A DNA stretch of 64,000 nt from assembly GCF_900105925.1 (NCBI RefSeq), contig NZ_LT629791.1, forward strand, positions 6,790,001 to 6,854,000, read 5' to 3'. Every line of letters starts with the position of its first letter. Positions within the stretch are counted from its first letter, which is position 1. The position numbers and the translations under genes are program-made. Below, in pieces: positions 7,692 through 16,040 of this stretch. This DNA is from Jiangella alkaliphila (lineage in GTDB: Bacteria > Actinomycetota > Actinomycetes > Jiangellales > Jiangellaceae). Below the pieces are notes generated by a model. The model was not told the origin of the DNA, made no database searches, and worked only from the letters and a program-made list of their open reading frames with translations.

Positions 7692-8663
7692 ATGGCAGCA
7701 CTGGACACTCGGCCGACGCCGGACGGCGGGACGGCGACCGGCGATGCGGCACTGCTGGTGCGCGGCGTCTCGCCGGTGCTCGAGGTGCCGTTCCACGCCG
7801 ACGGCGCGGTCGATGTGGCCGGCTTCAGCCGGGTGGTCGACCACGTGCTGAGCACCGGCGTCACCAGTGTGATGTTCCCGGGCTTCGCCTCGGAGTACCA
7901 CAAGCTGGCCGAGGCCGAGCGGGCCGAGCTGACCGAGGTGCTGCTGTCGCGCACCCGCGGCCGCGCCGACGTCGCGGCGATCGTCGCGGTGCAGGACCAC
8001 GCGACGCGGCTGGCGGCGCAGCGGGCGCGGGCGGTCGTCGACGCGGGGGCGGACCTGATCAACCTGCTGCCGCCGCACTACCTGTCGCCGTCGCGGCGGG
8101 CCGTCCAGGAGCACGTCGGCGCCGTCCTGGCCGCCGTCGCGCCGACCCCGGTGGTGCTGCAGTACGCACCGTCCGAGACCGGCACCAGCCTCGACGCGGC
8201 GACCCTGCGCGAGCTGGCCACCGAGCACCCGAACCTGCGGCTGGTCAAGGTCGAGTCGAGCCCGCCGGGACGGCTCATCGCCGAGCTCGCCGCCGGCCGG
8301 CCCGCACTGCCGGCGGTCGAGGGCTACGCCGGCGTGCAGCTCCCGGACGCGGTCCGCCGCGGCGCCGTCGGCACCCAGCCGGGCTGCTCGTTCACCGAGA
8401 TCTACGTGGAGCTCTGGCGCCGCTACGAGGCCGGCGACCACGCGGGCGGCGACGAGCTGCACCGCCGGCTGCTGCCCTACATCTCGTACTGGATGCTCGA
8501 CACCGAGCTGATCATCGCGGCCGAGAAGCTGATCTCGGTGCGCCGCGGGTTGTTCGCCGACCCCTACTGCCGCGAGCCGGCCCACCGGCTCGATGCCGAG
8601 GAGATCGGCATGGTCGACCGGTTCCTCGCCGAGTTCGACACCATGCTTCCCCATCTCGGCTGA
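7692..8663 (+). CDS. Dihydrodipicolinate synthase/KDG aldolase-family lyase
   Basis: The 323-residue protein belongs to the DapA/NanA TIM-barrel family of class I aldolases. Tyr158 (LQYAP) and the Schiff-base lysine Lys186 (LVKVESS) are spaced 28 residues apart, as in DHDPS Tyr133 and Lys161. The segment GVTSVMFPGFASEYHKLAEAER replaces the usual GTTGE substrate loop, so it is not a lysine-biosynthesis DapA. It has an operator directly upstream and sits with an importer, so it probably cleaves the keto-acid end product of the catabolic pathway, giving pyruvate and an aldehyde (inference). The start follows GCGGAGGGTGGC. Confidence 0.88.
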   Translation: MAALDTRPTPDGGTATGDAALLVRGVSPVLEVPFHADGAVDVAGFSRVVDHVLSTGVTSVMFPGFASEYHKLAEAERAELTEVLLSRTRGRADVAAIVAVQDHATRLAAQRARAVVDAGADLINLLPPHYLSPSRRAVQEHVGAVLAAVAPTPVVLQYAPSETGTSLDAATLRELATEHPNLRLVKVESSPPGRLIAELAAGRPALPAVEGYAGVQLPDAVRRGAVGTQPGCSFTEIYVELWRRYEAGDHAGGDELHRRLLPYISYWMLDTELIIAAEKLISVRRGLFADPYCREPAHRLDAEEIGMVDRFLAEFDTMLPHLG

Positions 8664-8695
8664 CCGGAGTATATTCTCCGAATTGGCGTAACTAT

Positions 8696-8711
8696 CTTCG
8701 AGATATTGAAG
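8696..8711 (+). promoter_or_regulatory. Regulon operator copy 4 (CTTCG-N6-TGAAG)
   Basis: This variant inverted repeat, CTTCGAGATATTGAAG, is followed by TTA as in copies 1 and 3. It lies 21 bases before the start of the binding-protein gene. A TATCTTCG element overlaps its left arm (8693-8700). Confidence 0.55.
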
Positions 8712-8732
8712 TTACCCACGGAAGGCAGGCAC

Positions 8733-10076
8733 ATGAAGACGCTGCGATTCGCCGTCCCGCTCGCCGCCGGGTGCCTCGCGCTCGCCGCGTGCGGTGGCGA
8801 TGGCGACGACGACACGACGGACGCCGGGCCCGAGGCGGCGAGCTGGCACGAGGAGATCGAGGGCGGCCCGCTGGAGGTCGGCGTGCTGTCGGCCGAGGGG
8901 ACGCCCGGGCTGGCGATCCTGCAGGAGCTGGCAGACGGCCTGGCGGCCGACTACGACGGCACCGACGTCACGCTGACGTTCGCCAACACCGACGCCCGCC
9001 CCGGCATCGAGCAGCGCTGGCGCTCCGGCGACCCGCTCGACGTCGACTACGGCATGTTCGACGGCACCAACCCGGCGCTGACCGTGTGGGCCGACGACGG
9101 CGCGCTGCTCGACCTGCGGCCCTACCTCGAGCAGAACGACCCCGAGACCGGCACGCCGTGGCTGGACCGCTTCAGCCCGACCGTCCGCGAGTTCATGGAG
9201 AACCCGTCCGACGGCGGCATCTACGGCGTCCCGTCCGAGCTGTCGCTGCACGTGCTGTTCTACAACGCCGGCCTGTTCACCGAGCTGGGCATCGAGCCGC
9301 CCAGCACCTGGGACGACCTGCTGGCCGCGAACACCGCGCTGAAGGCGGCCGGCGTCGACCCGATCGCCGTCACCGGGCTGTTCGAGCCGTACATGGGCAT
9401 GTGGAGCGACCACCTGTGGCTGCGCACCGTCGGCTACGACAAGGCACGCGCCGTGCTCACCGGCGGCGAGGGGCACATCACCGACGACCCCGGCTTCCTC
9501 GAGGGCCTGGAGATGCTGCAGCAACTGCGCGACGACGGCGCGTTCCTCACCGGCTTCGAGGGCACCGACTTCACCGCCGCCCAGGCGCAGTTCTTCCAGG
9601 GCGACGCCGGCATGATCCTCATGGGCACCTGGCTGGTCAGCGAGATGGCCGACGTCATCCCGCCGGACTTCCAGCTGGGCGTCGTCGCGTTCCCGGCGGT
9701 CGAGGGCGGTGCCGGCGACCAGGGCGCCGTCATGGCGGCGCTGCAGGAGATCTCCGTCGCCGCCGAGGGCGAGAACATCCCGCTGGCGCTGGAGTGGGCC
9801 CGCCGGCTCACCAGCGTCGAGACGCAGACCCGGCGCGCTGAGGAGATCGGCGAGGTGTCGGCCGTCGTGGACGTGCCCAGCCCGCCCGGCATCCCCGGCA
9901 TCGACCAGGTCGTCGCCGACGCCGATGCGCTGGAGCCGCGCGACTACGGCATCACCCAGAGCCCGGCCAACGAGGTGATCTACCCGGAGATCGCCCGGTT
10001 GCTCTTCGGCGAGCAGGACGCCCAGCAGACACTGGAGCGGCTCGACGAGGGCCTGCGCCGGGTGCACGGCAACTAG
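8733..10076 (+). CDS. Sugar-type ABC transporter substrate-binding lipoprotein
   Basis: The 447-residue protein has a lipoprotein signal with the lipobox LAAC ending at Cys20, then an Asp-rich linker. The body is a family-1 extracellular solute-binding domain (PF01547 type) with segments such as YGVPSELSLHVLFYNAGLFTEL broken across residues 165-190 and GDAGMILMGTWLVSEM near 290-305. It captures an oligo- or monosaccharide-like ligand outside the membrane for the two permeases that follow. The ATG at 8733 follows GGAAGGCAGGC. An operator shared with the catabolic operon lies upstream, so its ligand is probably that pathway's substrate. Confidence 0.9.
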   Translation: MKTLRFAVPLAAGCLALAACGGDGDDDTTDAGPEAASWHEEIEGGPLEVGVLSAEGTPGLAILQELADGLAADYDGTDVTLTFANTDARPGIEQRWRSGDPLDVDYGMFDGTNPALTVWADDGALLDLRPYLEQNDPETGTPWLDRFSPTVREFMENPSDGGIYGVPSELSLHVLFYNAGLFTELGIEPPSTWDDLLAANTALKAAGVDPIAVTGLFEPYMGMWSDHLWLRTVGYDKARAVLTGGEGHITDDPGFLEGLEMLQQLRDDGAFLTGFEGTDFTAAQAQFFQGDAGMILMGTWLVSEMADVIPPDFQLGVVAFPAVEGGAGDQGAVMAALQEISVAAEGENIPLALEWARRLTSVETQTRRAEEIGEVSAVVDVPSPPGIPGIDQVVADADALEPRDYGITQSPANEVIYPEIARLLFGEQDAQQTLERLDEGLRRVHGN

Positions 10077-10114
10077 GCTCCGCAGCCGCGGGCAGCAGGA
10101 CGAGAGGAGACACG

Positions 10115-10993
10115 ATGCATCGAGCCGCGCAACGTCGCATCATCATCCCGTTCCTGCTGCCCGCGCTCCTGCTGCTCGGGGTGTTCTTCCTCTATCCGCT
10201 GGTGCGCACCGTCGACATCTCGTTCACCGAGTGGACCCGCACGGGCGACTACAGCTACGTCGGGGGCGAGAACTACACCCGGCTGTTCGACGACCCCGGC
10301 TACCTCAACGCTCTGAAGAACGCGTTCCTGTTCACGCTGGTCGGCGGGTGCATGCTGTTCCCGGTGGCGATCGCCATCGCGTGGGCGCTGAACCAGCGCA
10401 TCCACGGCGAGCGGTTCTTCCGGTTCGTGGTGTTCGCGCCGGTGGTGCTGAGCGCGGCGGTCGTCGCGCTGATGTGGAAGTTCGTGTACCACCCGACGCT
10501 CGGGCTGATCAACCCGGCGCTGGAGGGGCTCGGAGTCGACGCGCTGGCCCGCACCTGGCTGGGCGACGCGTCGACGGCGCTGCCGGCGGTCGCGTTCACC
10601 ACGGTCTGGCACGGCATCGGCATCTGGGTGGTGCTGCTGTCGGCCGGGTTCGAGCGGCTGCCGGCCGACGTGCTGGAGGCCGGGCGCATCGACGGCGCCG
10701 GCGAGTGGCGGCTGTTCCGCAGCGTCATGCTGCCGATGCTGCGCGACCTGTTCCGGATCCTGGTCGTGCTGTGGATCGTGCAGTCGATGCAGGCGTTCGC
10801 GTTCGTGTTCATCATGACCGGCGGCGGTCCGTACGGGTCGACGGACATCGTCGGGACGCTGATGTACCGGGTCGCGTTCGAGCGCTACGAGTTCGGCTAC
10901 GCGGCCGCCATGGGCGTCGTCCTCGTCGTGATCATGCTGATCGTGACGCAGATCGTCAACAAGGTGATGAAGCGCGATGAGCTCCAGTACTGA
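10115..10993 (+). CDS. Sugar ABC transporter permease, MalF/UgpA type
   Basis: The 292-residue membrane protein has about six transmembrane segments, the first at about residues 10-30. The cytoplasmic EAA loop EAGRIDGAGEWRLFRSVMLP near residues 190-210 contacts the ATPase. It forms a channel with the next gene. The start follows a strong GAGGAG site, 38 bases after the binding-protein stop. No ATP-binding subunit gene is in this operon. In actinomycetes a shared MsmK-type ATPase encoded elsewhere usually serves such importers. Confidence 0.92.
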   Translation: MHRAAQRRIIIPFLLPALLLLGVFFLYPLVRTVDISFTEWTRTGDYSYVGGENYTRLFDDPGYLNALKNAFLFTLVGGCMLFPVAIAIAWALNQRIHGERFFRFVVFAPVVLSAAVVALMWKFVYHPTLGLINPALEGLGVDALARTWLGDASTALPAVAFTTVWHGIGIWVVLLSAGFERLPADVLEAGRIDGAGEWRLFRSVMLPMLRDLFRILVVLWIVQSMQAFAFVFIMTGGGPYGSTDIVGTLMYRVAFERYEFGYAAAMGVVLVVIMLIVTQIVNKVMKRDELQY

Positions 10994-11900
10994 CGTCCGC
11001 CCGGCGCCGGCCGCCGGCGCGCCCACCCCGCCGCCGTCGCGACCACGGCGCCGGGGCAGCGACCGCGCGCCGTTCCGCCGGTTCCACCTGATCATCTACC
11101 TGCTGCTCGGCGCCGTCGCGTTCTCGACGGCGGGCGCGTTCGCCTGGGTCTTCAACGTGTCGATGAAGACCAACAGCGAGTTCATCGGCACCCGCCCGTG
11201 GACCATCGCCGAGGACTGGCGCTGGCAGAACTACAGCGACGCGTGGTCCAGCGCCAACGTCGGCTCGTTCTTCGGCAACAGCGTCATCGTCAGCGTGTCG
11301 GCGACGGTGCTCGGCGTGGTGCTCGCGGCGTTCGCCGCCTACCCGCTGGCGCGCATCCCGTTCCGCGGCAGCGGCATGGTGCTCAGCGTCTTCCTGCTCG
11401 GCCTGATGGTGCCGTGGATGGTGACGTTCATCCCGCTGTACGTGACCATGCAGGACCTCGGGCTGCTGGACAGCCGGCTCGGACTGGCGCTCGTCTACGC
11501 GACGTACAACCTGCCGTTCAACGTGTTCGTGCTGGTCGGGTTCATGCGGACGCTGCCGGGCGAGCTGGAGGAGGCGGCCGCCGTCGACGGCGCCAGGCCG
11601 GTCACGACGTTCCTGCGGATCATCCTGCCGCTGATGGGCCCCGGGCTGGCGTCGGTGTCGATCATCAGCTTCCTGCAGAACTGGAACGAGTTCTTCTACG
11701 CGCTGGTGCTGATCCACTCGCCGGAACGGATGACGCTGCCGCTCGGGCTGTTCCAGCTCGGCCAGGCCGCCGACTACGGCACGAACTGGGTCACGCTGTT
11801 CGCCGGCATGATGATCACGGTGGTGCCGGTGCTGCTGGTGTTCGCGCTGCTGCAGAACCAGGTGACGAAGGGGCTGACGGCCGGCGCGCTCAAGGGCTGA
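10977..11900 (+). CDS. Sugar ABC transporter permease, MalG/UgpE type
   Basis: The 307-residue protein has a Pro/Arg-rich cytoplasmic N-terminus (residues 1-38), then six predicted transmembrane segments and the EAA loop EEAAAVDGARPVTTFLRIIL near residues 198-217. It overlaps the MalF-type gene by 17 bases, so the two are translated together. With the lipoprotein it makes a CUT1-type importer without a local ATPase. A convergent terminator hairpin lies 60 bases beyond its stop and closes the catabolic region. Confidence 0.92.
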   Translation: MSSSTDVRPAPAAGAPTPPPSRPRRRGSDRAPFRRFHLIIYLLLGAVAFSTAGAFAWVFNVSMKTNSEFIGTRPWTIAEDWRWQNYSDAWSSANVGSFFGNSVIVSVSATVLGVVLAAFAAYPLARIPFRGSGMVLSVFLLGLMVPWMVTFIPLYVTMQDLGLLDSRLGLALVYATYNLPFNVFVLVGFMRTLPGELEEAAAVDGARPVTTFLRIILPLMGPGLASVSIISFLQNWNEFFYALVLIHSPERMTLPLGLFQLGQAADYGTNWVTLFAGMMITVVPVLLVFALLQNQVTKGLTAGALKG

Positions 11901-11959
11901 GGACGGCGCCGGGTCGTTCCAGCGCCGAGCGCCGCGGGCGACCCTAGCCACCCACCGAA

Positions 11960-12031
11960 GTTGATCTTGGAGTTGTTCGGCAATTCGGGGGCGATATGTC
12001 CGCTAGATGGCCGAAGAACTCCAAGATCAAC
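11960..12031. terminator. Convergent terminator hairpin
   Basis: The arms 11960-11981 and 12010-12031 pair with one mismatch over 22 bases, around a 28-base loop, between the importer operon and the opposing zinc-ribbon gene. The outer part, GTTGATCTTGGAG, resembles the arms of the hairpins at 57485 and 30272/33305. Confidence 0.75.
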
Positions 12032-12034
12032 GTG

Positions 12035-12268
12035 TCAGCGGCGGCGCGTGGCCCGCGAGCGCCAGCAGCCGGTGTGCCAGTGCCGCCGCTCGTCGATGCC
12101 CTCGCCGGTGAACGACAGGCTGACCGTCGGCCAGGCGACGACGTGCGGGGTGGCCGGGCGGATCAGTTGGTCGCAGCCCGGGCAGCGGTACGCCTTCGTG
12201 GACGCGCTGCCGGTGATGCGGCGGACCACCCATTCGCCGTCGGGGCCGGACTCGATGCTCTCGTGCAC
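12035..12268 (-). CDS. Small zinc-ribbon-like protein of unknown function
   Basis: This 77-residue protein is of a kind found widely in actinobacteria, often labelled ATP/GTP-binding without good reason. It has YRCPGCDQLI (residues 28-37, a CxxC knuckle), HVV further on, and RRHWHTGCW near the end, so Cys and His residues could bind one zinc ion. The start is a GTG. It ends two bases from the terminator hairpin and follows the HNH endonuclease gene by 13 bases, perhaps in one transcript. Its function is unknown. Confidence 0.7.
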   Translation of the reverse strand: MHESIESGPDGEWVVRRITGSASTKAYRCPGCDQLIRPATPHVVAWPTVSLSFTGEGIDERRHWHTGCWRSRATRRR

Positions 12269-12280
12269 GGGTCCATGGTC

Positions 12281-12901
12281 TCAGCAGGTGCCCAGCATCT
12301 CCTGCAGCGCGCCCTTCTCCGCCGCAGTGATGGTGAGGTCCCAGTCGTACTTCACGTCGGTCCAGTGCCGCGCGTAGTAGCACCACCAGCCCTCGTTGGC
12401 CGGCTTCCACTCCGACGGGTCGCTGTCGCCCTTCGAGCTGTTACTGGACACGGTGACGGGGATCAGCTGGCCGCGGGCGAGGTCGTTGGCGAAGTCCTCG
12501 CGCCGGTCCTCGGTCCACGCGCTGGCACCGGAGCGCCAGGCGTTCGCCAGCGGCACCATGTGGTCGACGGAGACGTCGCTCGGCTCCTCGATCCAGACCT
12601 GGTCGTAGACGCTGTACCAGCTGCCCGCGGTCGGGTAGCAGTCGGCGCCGGTGCTGACGCCCGAGCCGTCCCGGACCAGCACCATCTCGCGGGTGTTGCA
12701 GCTGCCCTCGGCCGGGCTCCAGTGCGGGAACCGGTCGCGGGAGTAGCCGTCGCTGGATCCGGGCGGGGCGACGGTGAGCTCGGCGAGCTGGCCGGCGGAC
12801 TCCGATGGCGACGGCGCGTCCGGCGGGTACGCGTGGGCGGCGCTGACCAGCCCGAGGACGAGGGCGAGGGTGGCGAGGAGAGTGAGGACGGCTCGGCGCA
12901 T
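12281..12901 (-). CDS. Secreted HNH-family (DUF1524-like) endonuclease
   Basis: The 206-residue protein has a Sec signal peptide (residues 1-24, ending AHA) and a C-terminal nuclease domain. The domain is marked by SVDHMVPLANAWRSGAS near residues 113-129, where Asp-His forms the HNH-like core, DLARGQLIPVTVSSNSSKGD, and WWCYYARHW. Such exported enzymes degrade external DNA in streptomycetes and relatives. Two cysteine-containing loops suggest disulfides outside the cell. It stands alone with its own upstream region (12902-13020). Confidence 0.88.
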   Translation of the reverse strand: MRRAVLTLLATLALVLGLVSAAHAYPPDAPSPSESAGQLAELTVAPPGSSDGYSRDRFPHWSPAEGSCNTREMVLVRDGSGVSTGADCYPTAGSWYSVYDQVWIEEPSDVSVDHMVPLANAWRSGASAWTEDRREDFANDLARGQLIPVTVSSNSSKGDSDPSEWKPANEGWWCYYARHWTDVKYDWDLTITAAEKGALQEMLGTC

Positions 12902-13020
12902 GACGGGTGACCTCCCAATTGGCCGGTGGTCACCAAGACTGTCAAGGATGTCCGGACTGCACCAGAGTGTGCGGTCTCCCCTTCACCGAGACTTCACTTC
13001 GGGATCACAGGACCTCGTCG

Positions 13021-14589
13021 TCAGAGGTCGGCGAACCGCAGCCCCGCGGCGGCCAGCTGGGTGAGCAGCGGCGACGGCGCCAGGCCCGGCTCGCGGACCT
13101 CGTCCTGCAGCCGCTCCAGCGTCGCCAGCGCGGCGGCTGGGCCGAGCGCGTCCAGCAGCTCGAACGGCCCCGCGGGCAGCCGGCAGCCCAGCCGCATCGC
13201 GGTGTCGACGTCGGCCGCCGACGCGTACCCGGTCTCCAGCATCGCGACGGCGTCGTTGAGGTACGGCACCAGCAACGCGTCGACGACGAAGCCGGCGCGG
13301 TCGGCGCAGACGACGGAGGTGAGCCCGGCGGACGCGGCGACCTCGGCGACGGTGGCCACGGCGCCCGGCGACGAGACGACGGTGCGGACGACCTCGGCGA
13401 CGGCGCCGCCGGTCCCGGCCAGGTGCAGCCCGACGACGTCGGCGGGCCGGCCGCTGGCCGCGGCGCTGGCGACGACCGGTCCGGCGCCGGTCGCCGCGAG
13501 GACGGCGCCGGACGGTGCGCCGGCGACGACGCGGGCGAACGTCTCCGGCTCCCCCGGCGCGACGATCAGGTCGGCGCCGGCGAGGTCGGCGCCGCCGGAC
13601 CGGACGACGTCGTGGCCGGCCTTCGCCAGCGCCTCGGCCAGCGGTCCCGGCGACGGGTCGAGGAACGCGACGCGGCGGGTCCGGCTGTCCTCGGGGGCGA
13701 CCACAGCGGAGCTCGCGCCGATATCGTCGATTCCGGAGTAGTCGTAGAAGCCGCGACCGGTCTTGCGGCCCAGGAACCCCAGCGTCACCAGCTCGCCCAG
13801 CACCGGCGCCGGCGCGTGCAGCCGGTTGCGGCCCTGCCGGTACATCGTCCCCAGGATCTCGTAGGCCGTGTCCAGCCCGATGAGGTCGAGCAGCGCCAGC
13901 GGCCCCATCGGGTAGCCGAGCCCGGCCGTGATCGCCGCGTCGATGTCCTCGCGGCTCGCGTGCCCGCTCTCGTACATCGCCGCCGCCCGGTTGAGGTAGC
14001 CGAACAGCAGCGCGTTGGTGACGAAGCCGGCGCGGTCGCCGCACTCGACCGGCGTCTTGCCCAGCCGTCGCGCGAGGCCCGTGACGGCGGCCGCGACCTC
14101 GGGCGCGGTGACGACGGTGCGGACCACCTCGATCAGCTCCTGCACCGGCGCCGGGTTGAAGAAGTGCAGGCCGACGACCCGCTGCGGCCCGGACACCGCC
14201 ACGCTGATCTCGGTCACCGACAGCGAGGACGTGTTGGTGGCGAGGATCGTCTCGGCGCCGACGATGCCGTCGAGGCGGCCGAACAGGTCGCGCTTGAGGT
14301 CCAGCCGCTCCGGCACCGCCTCGACGACGAGGTCGGCGTCGCTCAGCGCGGCGAGGTCGGTGGTGAACTCGATGCGCGAGGTGAGCTCGGCCTGCTCGGC
14401 GGCGGTGAGCTTGCCGCGGCGGACCGCGCGTCCGGTGGAGGTGCTGACGTGCCCGCGGCCGGCGTCGAGGGCCGCGTCGTCGCGCTCGACGCCGACGACG
14501 TCGAGGCCGGCGCGTGCGAACACCTCCGCGATGCCCGCACCCATGGTTCCCAGCCCGACGACGCCCACCCTGGCGATCCGCACACTCAT
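13021..14589 (-). CDS. 3-hydroxyacyl-CoA dehydrogenase with duplicated domains
   Basis: The 522-residue protein begins with an NAD-binding Rossmann domain (GLGTMGAGI, residues 12-20; TNTSSLS; GLHFFNPAP with the catalytic His) and a first 3HCDH C-terminal domain to about 285. A second, shortened Rossmann-like part (about 310-400) and a second C-terminal domain follow (DRAGFVVDALLVPYLNDAV). This layout is that of the PaaH/PaaC and FadB2-like dehydrogenases of fatty acid or phenylacetate degradation. The ATG at 14589 opens on MSVRIARVGVVG. No partner beta-oxidation genes lie here, so the pathway cannot be named. Confidence 0.88.
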   Translation of the reverse strand: MSVRIARVGVVGLGTMGAGIAEVFARAGLDVVGVERDDAALDAGRGHVSTSTGRAVRRGKLTAAEQAELTSRIEFTTDLAALSDADLVVEAVPERLDLKRDLFGRLDGIVGAETILATNTSSLSVTEISVAVSGPQRVVGLHFFNPAPVQELIEVVRTVVTAPEVAAAVTGLARRLGKTPVECGDRAGFVTNALLFGYLNRAAAMYESGHASREDIDAAITAGLGYPMGPLALLDLIGLDTAYEILGTMYRQGRNRLHAPAPVLGELVTLGFLGRKTGRGFYDYSGIDDIGASSAVVAPEDSRTRRVAFLDPSPGPLAEALAKAGHDVVRSGGADLAGADLIVAPGEPETFARVVAGAPSGAVLAATGAGPVVASAAASGRPADVVGLHLAGTGGAVAEVVRTVVSSPGAVATVAEVAASAGLTSVVCADRAGFVVDALLVPYLNDAVAMLETGYASAADVDTAMRLGCRLPAGPFELLDALGPAAALATLERLQDEVREPGLAPSPLLTQLAAAGLRFADL

Positions 14590-14748
14590 GCCGCGCAGTC
14601 TAGGCACGCGTCCGTGCGCCGGGTCCGGCGTGCGCCGCGTCGCCGGGATTGCTGGGGAAGATGTGGGCACACCTCTCCGTCGCCCCACCGTCGACCCGCC
14701 CGGTGTTGGGCTGCCCCGAGCTTTCCGGACCGCTTCGTTTGCGGTCTC

Positions 14749-15657
14749 TTATGCTGCGAGCTGGCCATTCAGGTGTTCGTTGCGGACTTCGTGCGGGGTC
14801 CGGTAGCCGAGCCCTGAATGGATTCGTCTGCGATTGTAGAAGAGTTCGATGTAGTTCGCAACATCCTCGCGGGCTTTCTTCCGTGTCGGGTACACGGTGC
14901 GGTAGACGCGCTCGACCTTCAACATGGAATTGAACGATTCGGCCAGAGCGTTGTCGTAGCAAATGCCGGTCCTGCCGAGCGAAGCGCGCATCCCGAGCTG
15001 CTTGATCTTCGCTGAGAAGTCAGTCGATGTGTACTGCGTCCCGCGATCTGAGTGAAGGATGCAGCGGTCGGCGAGATCGTGATTCCTGGCGGCCATGTCG
15101 AGCGCGTCGGTGACGAGTTCGGTGCGCATGTGGTCGGCGAGTGCGTACCCGATGACTTCTTTGTTGAAGCAGTCGATCACGGTCGCCAGGTACAGCCATC
15201 CCTCCCAGGTGTGGATGTAGGTGATGTCGCCGACCAGCTTCGTTCCCGGCGCGTCGGCGGTGAAGTCGCGGCGCACCAGGTCTGGGGTGGCCGGCCGGTC
15301 GTCGCCCTGGATAGTGGTGATCTTGTACGGGCGCGGCTGGCACGGCACCAGGCCCAGCTCACGCATCAGGTCACGGACCAGCTCGGGCCCGGTCTGCTCG
15401 CCGCCGCGGAGCAGCTCGGCGTGGATGCGCCGGTACCCGTAGGTGCGGTCGTTGTGGTCGAACAACGCCTCGATCTTGAGCTTCAACTCCTCACGCCGCC
15501 GCGTGGTCGCCGACGGTGGCCGGTCCCGCCAGTCGTAGTAGCCGGACCTGGACACACCCAGCCAGGTGAACATCTGCTTGAGAGACGGAGCGTCGTTGAC
15601 ATTGTCGGCGCTATTGTGCGCGTACTCGGCGGCGATGAACTCGTACTTCTCGCTCAC
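14749..15657 (-). CDS. IS3-family transposase OrfB (DDE integrase)
   Basis: The 302-residue frame has the HTH_21-like region YGYRRIHAELLR and the rve integrase core with DDE residues in VGDITYIHT, LHSDRGTQY and DNALAESFNS. Its GTG overlaps the orfA stop (GTGA). The orfB frame is also open upstream across orfA, and an A6G run near 15686-15692 offers a -1 frameshift to make the OrfAB fusion that moves IS3 elements. All catalytic residues are present, so the enzyme may be active. Confidence 0.9.
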   Translation of the reverse strand: MSEKYEFIAAEYAHNSADNVNDAPSLKQMFTWLGVSRSGYYDWRDRPPSATTRRREELKLKIEALFDHNDRTYGYRRIHAELLRGGEQTGPELVRDLMRELGLVPCQPRPYKITTIQGDDRPATPDLVRRDFTADAPGTKLVGDITYIHTWEGWLYLATVIDCFNKEVIGYALADHMRTELVTDALDMAARNHDLADRCILHSDRGTQYTSTDFSAKIKQLGMRASLGRTGICYDNALAESFNSMLKVERVYRTVYPTRKKAREDVANYIELFYNRRRIHSGLGYRTPHEVRNEHLNGQLAA

Positions 15658-15950
15658 CGCTGCTCCTTCGCGAAGTACGCGGCAGCTTTTTTCAGGAACG
15701 CGAGCTCCATCTCCTGGTCTCGCGTCCGCCGTCGCAGTTCGGCCAACTCCGCACGTTCGGACAACCCCAGCGGCGGCTCGTCGCCGACGTGGTCCTCTCG
15801 GTACTTCTTCACCCAATTGCCGAGAGTGGTCTCACCCACGCCGATCTCACGCGCCACATCGGCAATACGACGGTCATTCTCGACCACCAGTCGAGCAGCC
15901 TCTTCGCGGAACTCAGGCGTGAATGTTGCCTTCTTCCTCGCCACGAACAC
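15654..15950 (-). CDS. IS3-family transposase OrfA (helix-turn-helix)
   Basis: The 98-residue protein has a helix-turn-helix (FTPEFREEAARLVVEN to GVGETTLGNWVKKY) and a C-terminal leucine-zipper-like helix (ELAELRRRTRDQEMELAFLKK), the standard OrfA layout for binding the terminal repeats. The slippery A6G lies near its end. Confidence 0.9.
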   Translation of the reverse strand: MFVARKKATFTPEFREEAARLVVENDRRIADVAREIGVGETTLGNWVKKYREDHVGDEPPLGLSERAELAELRRRTRDQEMELAFLKKAAAYFAKEQR

Positions 15951-16040
15951 TTCTCCTTTCCGGATCGGACCTTATGAGGTCCGCAGTCCGGAAAGTGGGA
16001 GGCACGCCAGTGATCACCGCGTGAGTCTGCTGCGCGGTAT

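Larger units (their letters stand above)
14712..16004 (-). mobile_element. IS3-family insertion sequence
   Basis: The element is about 1293 bp and carries orfA and orfB read on the minus strand. Imperfect terminal inverted repeats start TGCCCCGAGCTTTCCGGAC on the left and TGCCTCCCACTTTCCGGAC at the right end read inward. The bases just outside (GGC on the left, CGC on the right) do not form a direct repeat. That is unusual for a fresh IS3 insertion and could mark a past recombination between copies. Confidence 0.88.

Noticed and set aside
12027..12410. A 127-codon minus-strand frame over the zinc-ribbon gene
   Set aside because: It overlaps the better supported CxxC protein in another frame and looks like Arg-rich shadow.
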